DNA of 64,000 nucleotides from UBA4312 sp040266995 (GCA_040266995.1 JAWRHV010000026.1:43029-107028); one strand, 5' to 3'; positions 1 through 8,947 are shown, counted from the stretch's first letter. Program-made: numbers and translations. The notes: generated from the sequence alone by a model not told the origin.

Positions 1-499
1 CGGCCTGTTCTTTGGTATTCAGATAGAACTGAGCACCTAAAAAAGCACCGGAAGCGATGGCCAGAATATTCCCTAACAGACCATCCCAAGAAAGCTGATC
101 AAAGAAGAAGGTAACCATTCCGGTGAGTGCAAGAACGATTACGAAGAGTTGATAGGGCTTCGGCAACCTCCTTTTATCCAGACTTTGATAAATCAATACA
201 AAGATCATCGAGGTATACTGCAAAACAATGGTATTTCCAACCGTTGTCAAAAGATTGGCAAATACGAAACAAATCTGCATCAAGAATTGAAAAAAGCCGG
301 TCATCAGGACAAATTTTGTCCATTGAAAACGATGCCTTTGAAACAACAGACAAAAAACAAGGGCAAAAAACGCCTCTGCACCGACAATCAGAAAACCCGA
401 TTGTTCCACACTTTTAATAAACAATCCTCCGGTTGACCAGCATAAGGCCGTAATAGCTACATAGAAGTGATATTTCGTTAATCCCTTTTGTCTTTTCAT
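1..499 (-). CDS. EamA/DMT-family membrane transporter, 3' end cut by window edge
   Basis: Reading the minus strand from an ATG at 499 gives an open frame of 166 codons that runs off the window, so only the N-terminal half is seen. It begins MKRQKGLTKYHFYVAITALC and shows about five hydrophobic helices, with the short charged loops typical of the EamA (drug/metabolite transporter) family. These are inner-membrane proteins that export or import small metabolites; the substrate cannot be predicted. No good Shine-Dalgarno sequence precedes the ATG. The gene lies just downstream of the terminator of the neighbouring dehydrogenase gene. The frame, hydrophobicity and length fit a ~300-residue transporter. 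Confidence 0.75.
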   Translation of the reverse strand, partial: MKRQKGLTKYHFYVAITALCWSTGGLFIKSVEQSGFLIVGAEAFFALVFCLLFQRHRFQWTKFVLMTGFFQFLMQICFVFANLLTTVGNTIVLQYTSMIFVLIYQSLDKRRLPKPYQLFVIVLALTGMVTFFFDQLSWDGLLGNILAIASGAFLGAQFYLNTKEQA

Positions 500-537
500 G
501 TTTTACATTCTATCAAGGATCTAGAAAGGAACAAAGA

Positions 538-561
538 AAAAGAATCAGAAATTCTGATTCT
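538..561 (-). terminator. Rho-independent terminator after the G1P dehydrogenase gene
   Basis: On the minus strand an AGAATCAG / CTGATTCT stem with a short AT loop is followed directly by a run of T. The stem begins inside the stop codon of the upstream gene. Confidence 0.75.
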
Positions 562-1873
562 AAAATACGCTATTCGCTACCTCCTCCAGTCTGCCAAGAT
601 CCCATAACAGACGACTTCCGATATATTTATCCCGAATATCCTTGGAGTAAATGAATGTTTTTCTGGTTTCCAGACAACTGTGTCCCAGCTTTGTGTAATC
701 CCCAGACAATCCAATCGTTTGCATCAGCTTCCGGTATTCTTCCCGGGATGGGATTTCCTGGTCGATGATCTGCAGTATTTCAGACCAGTTGGATCGAATC
801 TTTTCAAAGCGTACAGCATGTTTTGTCACATCATACTTCTTTTCTTTGGTTTCCAATTCAATCATTGAAACAGCACTTTGTCCCAAAAAATCCTTCAAGT
901 CTTTTTGCCATCGCATCGGATCAAAGCTCTGTACATAGGCCTTGGCTACCTTTTCATCCGGTGTGAGCTGTTTGATCTGCTCATAGATATCGATACAGGC
1001 AGCGGTTGCCACCGCACACTGGATGCCATGAAAGTCATGCGGTGTGCCGAATTCCACCGAGCGCATATCCCAGATATGCGAGAAGTAATGTTCCATCCCC
1101 GATGCCGGACGAGATACACCGGCCAGCTGCATCGCAATCCCGGCATAAACCAATCCTTCGGTCACCGCCTGAATAGCCTTCGGATCTCTTTGCATCAACC
1201 CTTCCGCATGCTTTGCGCAGCTTTTCAAAGAAGTATGGATCAGATCCGCTATCTTCGGACAATAGTATTCCCCGTTGATCACATGAGAAATGCGCCATTC
1301 ACAGATACTGATATACTTGGCAAAAATATCACCGATTCCTGACTGGATCATACGCAGCGGGGCTTCCTTTAAGATGTCGATGTCACAAACCACCACACAA
1401 GGACAAACCGAAGAAATGGATACCTTCAGGTTATCGCGGATCATCGAGGAAGAAGCCGACGCAAAGCCATCCATACTGGGGGCTGTCGCAATGATGATAT
1501 AGGGCTTGCCGGATATGGAGGCCATGATCTTGCCGATATCATTCAGCGTACCGGATCCTACCACAGCGATCAAATCACAGGATGGATCAAAATGCAGCAT
1601 GGCTTTGCCCACATGATATTCATCCGGAACGACCGTTCCTTTGTATGTATATTCGCTATAGGGTATACCATGCTCTGTCAATAAGGAAGTAACCCTGTCC
1701 TGAACCGCTTTTTGCGTATAAATATCTTGTAAAAGAAAGACTTTCGATGCCTTCTGCTTTTCAACCAATGACGGCACTTTTTCCAATACGTCTGCTCCAA
1801 TCAAAATATCTTCCACATCGGTATGATGGCATTTTCCACACGAACACATCCCGGTATACTGACTCAGTTCCAT
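560..1873 (-). CDS. egsA: sn-glycerol-1-phosphate dehydrogenase (AraM/EgsA family)
   Basis: The protein (437 residues) matches the AraM/EgsA branch of iron/zinc-type alcohol dehydrogenases. These reduce dihydroxyacetone phosphate to sn-glycerol-1-phosphate with NAD(P)H in the cytoplasm. Visible marks are the nucleotide-binding GSGTLNDIGK and TAPSMDGFAS segments, the metal-ligand region GMEHYFSHIWD and the later TPHDFHG histidines. I chose the ATG at 1873 over one at 1891 because GGAGA lies 7 nt before it. A TATAAT-like box at 1904-1909 could give the gene its own promoter 56 nt after the ABC genes. In Bacillota this enzyme feeds heptaprenylglyceryl phosphate lipids of archaeal stereochemistry. 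The family call is firm; the physiological role is inferred. Confidence 0.85.
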   Translation of the reverse strand: MELSQYTGMCSCGKCHHTDVEDILIGADVLEKVPSLVEKQKASKVFLLQDIYTQKAVQDRVTSLLTEHGIPYSEYTYKGTVVPDEYHVGKAMLHFDPSCDLIAVVGSGTLNDIGKIMASISGKPYIIIATAPSMDGFASASSSMIRDNLKVSISSVCPCVVVCDIDILKEAPLRMIQSGIGDIFAKYISICEWRISHVINGEYYCPKIADLIHTSLKSCAKHAEGLMQRDPKAIQAVTEGLVYAGIAMQLAGVSRPASGMEHYFSHIWDMRSVEFGTPHDFHGIQCAVATAACIDIYEQIKQLTPDEKVAKAYVQSFDPMRWQKDLKDFLGQSAVSMIELETKEKKYDVTKHAVRFEKIRSNWSEILQIIDQEIPSREEYRKLMQTIGLSGDYTKLGHSCLETRKTFIYSKDIRDKYIGSRLLWDLGRLEEVANSVF

Positions 1874-1929
1874 ATTCTTATCTCCATTCAAAAATACAGA
1901 AACATTATATCAATGCGTATTGTATGCGT

Positions 1930-2991
1930 CTATATCCGATCCTTATTTCGTGCCCGAACCATGCCAAGCGTCCGTCCGAAAGAAAGAACAAGACACCAAA
2001 TCATCAGGATATACATTCCATGCGTCAACATCAGATCCTCATTATAAAACTGTTTTGCCATCCATCCGTTAACGATCGTGGAAAAATGCATATAGGTCGT
2101 AGGAAACAGATGCGCAAATGGTTGTAAATACGGAATCAGATAAGGCGCATAGCCAAATCCTGGAATCAGTACAATGGATGTGATCAATAAACTGGTTTCC
2201 TCCTTGATAAAGCCAGAAAGTACGCTCACAAATAAAGAAAGAAACAAAATAAAACCGGCAAGCAGAAGTAAGTTGGATCCAACACAAAGAGCTGCCGGCT
2301 TTGTGATCCATGTTTCTTGGCTCCATACCAAAATAGGATGTGCACTACCCGTTTGTCCGGTCAGCAGTGTGCATACAATCCACTGCAATCCCAATACGCC
2401 CCCTGCCATTCCCATGGAACAGATAAAACCAGCTATGATCTTTGAAATCACGATACAAGGACTGCTTAAGGGAAACAGTCGGGTACAATCCATCGCCTGG
2501 TTCCGATCCATCAAAGCTATATGAACCAGAAGAATCAGACTGCCAATGGTCAAAAGCGCAGGAAAGATCGTCTGGCCTGTATAGAACAAAAAGGTGTACC
2601 CGTATACAGGATATTCCATATTTTCGTAAGCCAGATGCTGGTCAGACAGTGCCTCATAATAGATCCTTTGTTTATCCAGGTCTTCCACCATATCTTCGGA
2701 TTGTTGCCAAACCATCGCTTTCTGTTTGTCAAGGATCGTCAAATACGTACTGGTAAAAGAATCCCAATCCTTTGTTTCATAGGCATCCAGTGCCTCTTTA
2801 TATTCCGGTACCAGTACTTGTGTCTGCTCATTCAATCGGATCTGTTCCTGTATCGTCTCCTTTATCTGTGATTGTGCATGCATATTCATTCCCCAGAATA
2901 ACAGAACAACCAGGAAATACACGCCGGCGGTCAACCAGTTTCCTTTTCTGCACAGAGCCCGTTTTATCAAAAAGAGTATATATGTTTTCAT
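1930..2991 (-). CDS. ABC transporter membrane subunit with large extracytoplasmic loop (2 of 2)
   Basis: This is a 353-residue membrane protein starting MKTYILFLIKR. It has one N-terminal helix, a hydrophilic stretch of about 110 residues (roughly 45-155), then about five further helices. That layout is shared with the preceding gene and resembles ABC-2-type permeases of peptide or bacteriocin export and immunity systems. The start at 2991 overlaps the upstream stop in an ATGA, with AGAGG just before it; the longer frame from 3057 lacks such support. Together with the two genes upstream it should form one ATPase plus two different permeases. The substrate is unknown. Both permeases end with a similar pattern, PSTYFQSM here being PTTYMHFS-like, which suggests an ancient duplication. 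Confidence 0.75.
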   Translation of the reverse strand: MKTYILFLIKRALCRKGNWLTAGVYFLVVLLFWGMNMHAQSQIKETIQEQIRLNEQTQVLVPEYKEALDAYETKDWDSFTSTYLTILDKQKAMVWQQSEDMVEDLDKQRIYYEALSDQHLAYENMEYPVYGYTFLFYTGQTIFPALLTIGSLILLVHIALMDRNQAMDCTRLFPLSSPCIVISKIIAGFICSMGMAGGVLGLQWIVCTLLTGQTGSAHPILVWSQETWITKPAALCVGSNLLLLAGFILFLSLFVSVLSGFIKEETSLLITSIVLIPGFGYAPYLIPYLQPFAHLFPTTYMHFSTIVNGWMAKQFYNEDLMLTHGMYILMIWCLVLSFGRTLGMVRARNKDRI

Positions 2992-4133
2992 CCTCTTTTC
3001 CTTTCCAGGATCATTCGAAGCCCGAATAATATCACACATCCTGTTATTAACACCCACATCCCATGCATGAAATCGATGTTCGTATTTCCTGTAATGTGTG
3101 TCATTTGACCGCTGATTACTTTCATGGACTGAAAATAGGTCGACGGAAACAGATGCATAACGGAAAAAAGTGGAACGATATGTTCAGATATCCAAATACC
3201 ACCAAGGATCAACAGAGAACACACCCCAATGGTCCCTAACGTATTGCGTATTCCATAGCTGACCAAGGAAACTAGACAAGACAGAAACAAAATAGATAAG
3301 AAGCCTGTTATACACCATTGTATAAACACCGTCGAAACAGGTTGAAAAAGCTTTGCTTGGCCGTAGATACGGATCGGAGTATCCCCGTTTCCCAAGGTCA
3401 TGCAGGCAGCGCCAAGAAGCAAACAAAACATACAGACAATCACAGCAAGAAACAAGGATATGACTGTTTCTGCCATCAGAAGCTGGATTTGTTTGGGGAT
3501 TTTATGCCCGGGAATCAGACCATGGATAAATAACCTGTTCTCATAACACGAATTGCACAGGACAGATAAAATAAAAATCAACACAAAAGATAGAATGAAA
3601 GGGAGGATCATCTGGCTTGCCGAAATAAGAAAGGACACGCCCTGTACATTGGCATATCGGTTATCAAAGGATTGTTCATGTTCCCTTTGATATTGATCAT
3701 AGGCCTGGTCAATGCTTAAAGCTTCTATCACCTCTTTATTTTCTGCTTCCTCCTGCATAAGGGCAGATATCGCCATTTGATGATGCATATGATCATAGAA
3801 ATAGTATTGCTGCCAGTTCTTATCCTGCATAGCCTGCAGTCGTTTTTCCAGAACATCTTTTCGCATCCTGGCTGTATCCAGATCTCCCATCAATACTTCA
3901 TAGGTCGAATCCTCAAGTGTATCCTTATCCAATTCCTGTTCAAAATATTCAATACTTTCATTGACCTGCTCGAGCTCCTGCGTTCCATTTCCGATTGGAT
4001 CCTCCAGAACAAACTGAGCTGATTTCCAGCTTCCTCCATATAAAAGTCCAAGGAAGATCAGTACAAAAATCAAAGGAATCCAGTTGGCTTTCTGTTTCCG
4101 GCTTTTCCGGATCAACCAGCATAAATAGGTCAT
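2988..4133 (-). CDS. ABC transporter membrane subunit with large extracytoplasmic loop (1 of 2)
   Basis: This 381-residue protein has a first helix near residues 18-36, then a charged, coiled-coil-like segment (about 45-160) rich in Glu, Asp and Gln, and then five or six helices. The loop probably lies outside the membrane. It follows the ATPase gene with a 4-nt ATGA overlap and itself overlaps the next permease gene by 4 nt, so the three are translationally coupled. Permease pairs behind a single short ATPase are known for lantibiotic self-protection and other peptide exporters, but no bacteriocin gene or two-component sensor is nearby, so that role is only a possibility. Confidence 0.75.
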   Translation of the reverse strand: MTYLCWLIRKSRKQKANWIPLIFVLIFLGLLYGGSWKSAQFVLEDPIGNGTQELEQVNESIEYFEQELDKDTLEDSTYEVLMGDLDTARMRKDVLEKRLQAMQDKNWQQYYFYDHMHHQMAISALMQEEAENKEVIEALSIDQAYDQYQREHEQSFDNRYANVQGVSFLISASQMILPFILSFVLIFILSVLCNSCYENRLFIHGLIPGHKIPKQIQLLMAETVISLFLAVIVCMFCLLLGAACMTLGNGDTPIRIYGQAKLFQPVSTVFIQWCITGFLSILFLSCLVSLVSYGIRNTLGTIGVCSLLILGGIWISEHIVPLFSVMHLFPSTYFQSMKVISGQMTHITGNTNIDFMHGMWVLITGCVILFGLRMILERKRG

Positions 4134-4747
4134 ACATTGACCTCCTTTAGCTTTTTATCCCGGATCTGAAGTACGATATCACAAAATTCACTGATTTCGT
4201 CTTTATAATGCGATGACAACAAAATCGTTTTATTCCGTTCCTTCCATTCCTTCAAAATTTCAAAAAAACGTTTTCGATTCTGATCATCCAGTCCATTTGT
4301 GATTTCATCCATAATCAGATATGTCGCATCACTGATAAGATACATCCCAATGATCAGCTTCTGTTTCATGCCCAGTGAATACTTTTTTATGGGAAGCCGG
4401 ATATATTCTTCCATGTTTAAAGCTTGGATTACAAATTTTATGTCAACCTTGGAATCCCACATTTTCTTAACAAATGCCATATAGTCTTCTCCCTTTAAGT
4501 TTCCATCCAGCCATTCCACATCTTCAAAGTAAAAAACATCTTTTAAGCAGGATTCTACAGGCTTTCCGTCAAAAAGGATCTTTCCTTCTTTTGGGTCGAT
4601 CAAATGGACCATCGTCCGAAATAACGTGGTTTTCCCACTGCCGTTCTCTGAGACAATGCCATAGATCTTACCAAGCTGAAACGTATAGTGAATATTCCTG
4701 ACGATCGGATGCCTGGTTTCAATTGTCAGATTCTGTAACTGGATCAT
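4130..4747 (-). CDS. ABC transporter ATP-binding subunit
   Basis: This is a 205-residue nucleotide-binding subunit. It has a Walker A motif ENGSGKT (about 34-40), an ABC signature SLGMKQK (124-130), Walker B YLIMDE (143-148), a D-loop NGLDD and the switch histidine in SSHYKDE (His180). The signature is SLGMK, as often seen in BcrA/NatA-like ATPases of ABC-2 systems, and not the standard LSGGQ. AAGGAG lies 9 nt before the ATG at 4747. It is the first gene of a three-gene operon with the two permeases below it, and a TTGACA/TATAAT promoter is visible upstream. It energises transport at the inner face of the membrane. Confidence 0.9.
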   Translation of the reverse strand: MIQLQNLTIETRHPIVRNIHYTFQLGKIYGIVSENGSGKTTLFRTMVHLIDPKEGKILFDGKPVESCLKDVFYFEDVEWLDGNLKGEDYMAFVKKMWDSKVDIKFVIQALNMEEYIRLPIKKYSLGMKQKLIIGMYLISDATYLIMDEITNGLDDQNRKRFFEILKEWKERNKTILLSSHYKDEISEFCDIVLQIRDKKLKEVNV

Positions 4748-4816
4748 TTGAATATCTCCTTATGAAAAAAGACAATTAGATAAGCCTTTGTTGTCCAATG
4801 AATTACAATTATTTCT

Positions 4817-4843
4817 ATTATATGAATATTCAAATCGTGTCAA
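4817..4843 (-). promoter_or_regulatory. Promoter of the three-gene ABC operon
   Basis: Read on the minus strand, TTGACA (4838-4843) and TATAAT (4817-4822) are separated by 15 nt. That is slightly short, but both boxes match the sigma-A consensus. A GAATATTC palindrome sits in the spacer. Confidence 0.6.
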
Positions 4844-4942
4844 AACCAAAGTACTTTTTTTAAAGATATCATAACGAACCCAAACTATATCACCTTAAAA
4901 AGACAGGTTCATACCCAAATAGAGTATTTTACCTGAAGTCAT

Positions 4943-4976
4943 AAAAAAACAGCTGTTATCCTTGTTTCAGCTGTTT
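4943..4976 (-). terminator. Terminator overlapping the HAD gene stop
   Basis: AAACAGCTG pairs with CAGCTGTTT across a 12-nt loop and is followed by a T run on the minus strand. The left arm is the last codons of the HAD gene. Confidence 0.75.
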
Positions 4977-5660
4977 GTATTCATTCTCCAGTTTTTTTAA
5001 TACGTTTACAAGTTCCTCTTCCGTATATACCACGACATCTGCACAAGGTCCTTCCTGGTGATGGTGACGGTTCATATGGATCGTGTGCATTCCGGCTTGC
5101 TTGGCTCCCTGGATATCGTTGATATAATGATCACCGATATAGATCCAGTCTTCCGGCTGCGTATGGAGCGAATGCGCCATAATCTCAAAAGCTTCTTTAT
5201 GTGGTTTATTCACACCGATCTGTTCACTGATAAAGACATGATCTTCCTTCACATAGTTGTACATGCCAAGTGTCCGTATCTTATCCTTTTGATGGGCTTC
5301 CTGTCCATTGGATAAAATACTGATCTCACTGTTCGTATTTTGAAAAAAAGTATGCAAGGCCGGTGCCATATGAATATGCTTCTGGTTCTGCCGATACAGA
5401 TCCTGAAAATCAGCCGCTTCCAACAAACCAAAAGGAATGCCACACTCTTTACAAGCCATATAGATCCGGTAAATGCCCACATCGTCATTGGTGATAATAT
5501 TCTTTTGTTCGTATTCAAATACTTTTTCCCCGTTATCCCTGTAACAGCGATAGAAAGAATCCATATCTCCGGTATAATCCGGTATCATCGCAGCCAGCGC
5601 ATCCAAAAAGGGCTGACGGCAGTTATATAAGGTATCATCGCAGTCAAAACAAAATTTCAT
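4956..5660 (-). CDS. HAD-superfamily phosphatase (subfamily IA)
   Basis: This 234-residue protein begins MKFCFDCDDTLY. That is HAD motif I, with the nucleophile Asp6 and the acid Asp8. Motif II is seen in ISILSNG, motif III in NKPHKEAF (Lys) and motif IV in YIGDHYINDIQGAK. A helical cap lies between motifs I and II, as in subfamily IA sugar-phosphate and nucleotide phosphatases. AAGGAG precedes the ATG. The gene is divergent from the glycyl radical operon, and the two starts flank the same ~140 bp holding four tandem 10-bp repeats, so co-regulation is possible. The substrate is unknown; a sugar phosphate would fit the neighbours (inference). Confidence 0.8.
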   Translation of the reverse strand: MKFCFDCDDTLYNCRQPFLDALAAMIPDYTGDMDSFYRCYRDNGEKVFEYEQKNIITNDDVGIYRIYMACKECGIPFGLLEAADFQDLYRQNQKHIHMAPALHTFFQNTNSEISILSNGQEAHQKDKIRTLGMYNYVKEDHVFISEQIGVNKPHKEAFEIMAHSLHTQPEDWIYIGDHYINDIQGAKQAGMHTIHMNRHHHQEGPCADVVVYTEEELVNVLKKLENEYKQLKQG

Positions 5661-5725
5661 AATGAACTCCTTTTATTTGTCTACTATACCACATTTCAAA
5701 AAGAATCTATGAATTTGACAAAAAA

Positions 5726-5765
5726 TGAATAATTATGATTAATTTTGATTTATTTTGAATGATTA
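5726..5765. repeat. Four tandem 10-bp repeats, likely operator of the glycyl radical operon
   Basis: Four abutting decamers are visible: TGAATAATTA, TGATTAATTT, TGATTTATTT and TGAATGATTA (consensus TGAWTNATTW). Each spans about one helical turn, so all present the same face. They lie between the divergent HAD gene and the glycyl radical gene. A TATAGT-like -10 candidate follows at 5771-5776. DeoR-family regulators such as fructose and lactose repressors of lactic acid bacteria bind direct repeats of similar length (family knowledge). A DeoR gene is the third gene of this operon. Confidence 0.6.
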
Positions 5766-5799
5766 TGTGTTATAGTGTAAATAAAGAGAGGTGACCAGG

Positions 5800-8070
5800 A
5801 TGAAACGAATTCGTATTGATGGAGCACAGAATGTAGAAGTCTCTGTAAAAATTCCATGTGAAAAGAGTCCGTTAGAACAATTGGAGATCATGGAAGCTTA
5901 TACCAAAGCCCATAAGGAAAGTGAAGGATCATCCAAAGCGCAACGGGAGATCCGTTGTCTGAAAACCATTTTTCCGGTTTTATTCCGTCATATAGAAGAT
6001 GGGGATCTGATTGCCGGACGTCTGGATTTTTTGCCGATCGGATTTGGTTCCGTTACATCCATCGGTGGTGTAGGTCACTATTGTGTGTTCCACAAATTAA
6101 GAGCCTTTAAAGATACTTTGGAAACACCGGAGCAGAAAGCTCGTGTGGATATATTATATGACTATTGGATGGATCACGATGTCAAAGCTATCTATTGTCA
6201 GGATGTTTTAAATGAGGATACAACAGGCCGCTTTATCGATTGCACATATCCGTTTATGGCAACGGCCCGTTTAAGTGGTATGATGCTCGATTATAAGAAA
6301 CTGGTCAATCTTGGCATTCCCGGTCTAATGCGCTTGATTGGCGCACAGCCACAGAATGATTTTATCCAAGCCTGTATGGAGGCCATGCATCTGTTTGTAC
6401 AGGTCATTGACCGACAGATCGAATTGGTTGAGCAGGCTTACCAAGAGAGCGAAGATAGAAAAAGAAAAGAAGAATTGCAGCAGATGCGCTTTGATCTTCT
6501 CTTTATCAAGGCTCATAAACCCGAAACCTTCCGACAGGCTTTACAGTTATTCTGGCTGTATGCCTTATGTGCCGGCTGTATCAATTACGGGCGCATGGAC
6601 ATCGTATTAGGCCCTTTCTTAAAACATGATATTGATACCGGGATCTTGGATGAAGAACAGGCCTATCGCATTGTAAAATCACTGTGGAAAATGATTGAAA
6701 ACCGTAGAACGACCGTCAATGGACGGATCATCGTCGGTGGCCAGGGACGTGAGGATGTGGAAGCGTGTGATTTATTTACCCGTATTTGTCTACGTGTCTG
6801 TAAAGATACAAGATATGTTGAGCCTCAGTTTACCTTACGTTTTGATCAGAACACACCGGCGGATATTATGGATATGGCCTATGAATGCATTGCCAGTGGG
6901 GCCACCTATCCGACATTATACAACGATGATGTCAATGTCCCTGCCGTGCAGTATGCAATGCGTGTTGACCGGAAAACGGCGGAACAGTATGTCCCGTTTG
7001 GATGCGGTGAATTTGTGATCCAGGGGCAAAGCGTCGGAACCCCGAATACGCTGTTAAACCTGGTCAAGATCATGCAGTTAGCCCTCAATGAAGGGTATGA
7101 TCCGATGGATCATGTTTACAGGGCGGGCCCTGTCAAAGTCAAACCGTTGTCTTCTTTTCAAACCTTTGATGATTTTTATAACCAGTATAAAGAATTATTG
7201 AACTTCTATTTTGATCTGAGTGTTTACTGCCAGAGGCACAGCTATGAAGTTATGAATCAGGAGGTTTCCTTCCTGTTTACTTCGATCTTGATGGATGATT
7301 GTATCCACCGGCAAAAAGCACTTCTCGATGGGGGTGTACGGATCCTTGGGGGTACCAATGAAACGTATGGAAATATCAATGCCAGCGACGCATTGTATGC
7401 CATCAAGACCTTGGTATATGACCAGAAGAAATATTCATTGAAACAATTGAATCAGGCCGCTTTAGCGGATTATCGAGGGTATGAGCAACTGCAGAAAGAA
7501 ATCCTCGATTTGCCAAAATACGGCAATGATAACCCGGATGTGGATGAAATGGCCAATGATCTTTACGAATTTGTAGCCAAAGGCATTCGCCAGCGAGGGA
7601 TCGATGAAGGCATGGGCTATTATCTGATCGTCATTTCCAATAACCAGACCAATACCGATTGGGGACATCAGACCGATGCTTCCCTGGACGGAAGAAACCG
7701 GGGTGTTTATATGAATCCGGCCAACAATCCGCAGGGAGGTGCCGCCCGATCCGGACCGACAGCGGTATTGAACTCCTTATCCCTATTCAAAGCAAAATAC
7801 CATGGGGGCAGTGTACAAAATATCAAGTTTACTCCTCGCATGATGCACCAGGATAAGGAAAAAGTGAAACTGTTATTTCAAACGTATTTTAAAAAAGGCG
7901 GTTGTCAGCTGATGGTGACAGTGGTCGATCACGGGGTTTTGGAAGATGCCCAGATCCATCCGGAAAAATACCCAGATCTGATTGTACGGGTTGCCGGCTA
8001 CAGCGCTGTATTTGTGAATCTGACAAAAGATGTACAAGATGAATTATTGAGCAGGACTTTATATGATTAA
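5800..8070 (+). CDS. Glycyl radical enzyme of unassigned substrate (PFL-like superfamily)
   Basis: This 756-residue enzyme carries the full glycyl radical architecture. The C-terminal radical loop reads RVAGYSAVF, with the radical Gly at 733, and the finger-loop Cys402 lies in PFGCGEFVIQG with Glu404 following. Other family marks are LPKYGNDN, the TDASLDGR segment and SGPTAVLNS. Such enzymes are cytosolic and oxygen-sensitive and use a thiyl radical on Cys for C-C, C-N, C-O or C-S lyase or dehydratase chemistry. The Cys motif is GCGE, where the classical dehydratases and lyases have GCVE and pyruvate formate-lyase has adjacent cysteines, so a known substrate class cannot be assigned. I place the start at the ATG 5800 (AGGTG 6 nt before); a GTG at 5791 is in frame but less likely. 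The activase start overlaps the 3' end by 8 nt. Confidence 0.9.
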   Translation: MKRIRIDGAQNVEVSVKIPCEKSPLEQLEIMEAYTKAHKESEGSSKAQREIRCLKTIFPVLFRHIEDGDLIAGRLDFLPIGFGSVTSIGGVGHYCVFHKLRAFKDTLETPEQKARVDILYDYWMDHDVKAIYCQDVLNEDTTGRFIDCTYPFMATARLSGMMLDYKKLVNLGIPGLMRLIGAQPQNDFIQACMEAMHLFVQVIDRQIELVEQAYQESEDRKRKEELQQMRFDLLFIKAHKPETFRQALQLFWLYALCAGCINYGRMDIVLGPFLKHDIDTGILDEEQAYRIVKSLWKMIENRRTTVNGRIIVGGQGREDVEACDLFTRICLRVCKDTRYVEPQFTLRFDQNTPADIMDMAYECIASGATYPTLYNDDVNVPAVQYAMRVDRKTAEQYVPFGCGEFVIQGQSVGTPNTLLNLVKIMQLALNEGYDPMDHVYRAGPVKVKPLSSFQTFDDFYNQYKELLNFYFDLSVYCQRHSYEVMNQEVSFLFTSILMDDCIHRQKALLDGGVRILGGTNETYGNINASDALYAIKTLVYDQKKYSLKQLNQAALADYRGYEQLQKEILDLPKYGNDNPDVDEMANDLYEFVAKGIRQRGIDEGMGYYLIVISNNQTNTDWGHQTDASLDGRNRGVYMNPANNPQGGAARSGPTAVLNSLSLFKAKYHGGSVQNIKFTPRMMHQDKEKVKLLFQTYFKKGGCQLMVTVVDHGVLEDAQIHPEKYPDLIVRVAGYSAVFVNLTKDVQDELLSRTLYD

Positions 8071-8947
8071 TGTATCGAATATTGAAAAATTTGCCACCCA
8101 TGATGGACCGGGGATCCGTACCACCGTCTTTTTGAAAGGATGTCCCCTGCACTGTCCATGGTGTGCCAATCCGGAAACCTGGACAGTGTCTCCCGTATTG
8201 ATGCACAACAGCGGAAAATGTATCCATTGCCAAACATGTGCGAAGATATGTCCTTATCAGGCCATTTCCTTTGTGCCATCCTTTCACTGGGATCCGGCCC
8301 TATGCCATCACTGCGGGCAATGTGTGGATCACTGTCTGCAAAACGCATTGACTCTCAATGGACAGCCGATGGAGATACGAGATATCGTTCAGGAAGTATT
8401 GAAGGACAAGGATTATTACGATATGAGCCATGGAGGTGTCACCGTTTCCGGAGGCGAACCTTTTGTACAGTTTGAAGGATTCCTGCAGTTGATCCAGGCT
8501 TTTAAAAAGGAAAACCTGCATGTCGCTGTGGAAACAACAGGCAGCTATCCGCTTGAATTATTGAAACAGGCAGAGCCGTATATCGACTTGTTTTTGTTTG
8601 ATATCAAACATACAGATGCAAAAAAACTGAAGGAAGTCACCGGGGGAAACTGGGAACAAATCATCATCAATTTATCATATCTGGATCCAAAGAAGGTCAT
8701 ATCCAGGACACCGGTCATCCCCACCTTTAATGATGATCCGGAAACATTAAGATCCATATTGGAGCTGGATGCCCGTTTAGGCATTCAACAAGCCAATTTC
8801 CTTCCGTATCATTCCATGGGGAAAACGAAATGGGAACAGCTGCATAAAACCTATCTCTATGACTTCCCTATGATGGATCCAGCACAATTGACACCTTATA
8901 TAGAATTAGGCAAACAATACCATGTAGAAGTGAAGATCGGAGGCTGA
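8063..8947 (+). CDS. Glycyl radical enzyme activating enzyme (radical SAM)
   Basis: This 294-residue radical SAM protein has the CxxxCxxC motif at Cys27, Cys31 and Cys34 (KGCPLHCPWC), which binds the [4Fe-4S] cluster that cleaves S-adenosylmethionine. A ferredoxin-like insert follows, with two CxxCxxCxxxC sets (Cys53-63 and Cys81-91). That insert is typical of activases for dehydratase-type glycyl radical enzymes and absent from the simple PflA. GGEPF is also visible. It should abstract a hydrogen from Gly733 of the upstream enzyme. The ATG overlaps the last codons of that gene, so translation is coupled. Confidence 0.93.
   Translation: MINVSNIEKFATHDGPGIRTTVFLKGCPLHCPWCANPETWTVSPVLMHNSGKCIHCQTCAKICPYQAISFVPSFHWDPALCHHCGQCVDHCLQNALTLNGQPMEIRDIVQEVLKDKDYYDMSHGGVTVSGGEPFVQFEGFLQLIQAFKKENLHVAVETTGSYPLELLKQAEPYIDLFLFDIKHTDAKKLKEVTGGNWEQIIINLSYLDPKKVISRTPVIPTFNDDPETLRSILELDARLGIQQANFLPYHSMGKTKWEQLHKTYLYDFPMMDPAQLTPYIELGKQYHVEVKIGG

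Noticed and set aside
127..436. Two plus-strand frames of about 95 codons
   Set aside because: They are antisense to the EamA transporter gene, whose minus-strand frame gives a convincing membrane protein.
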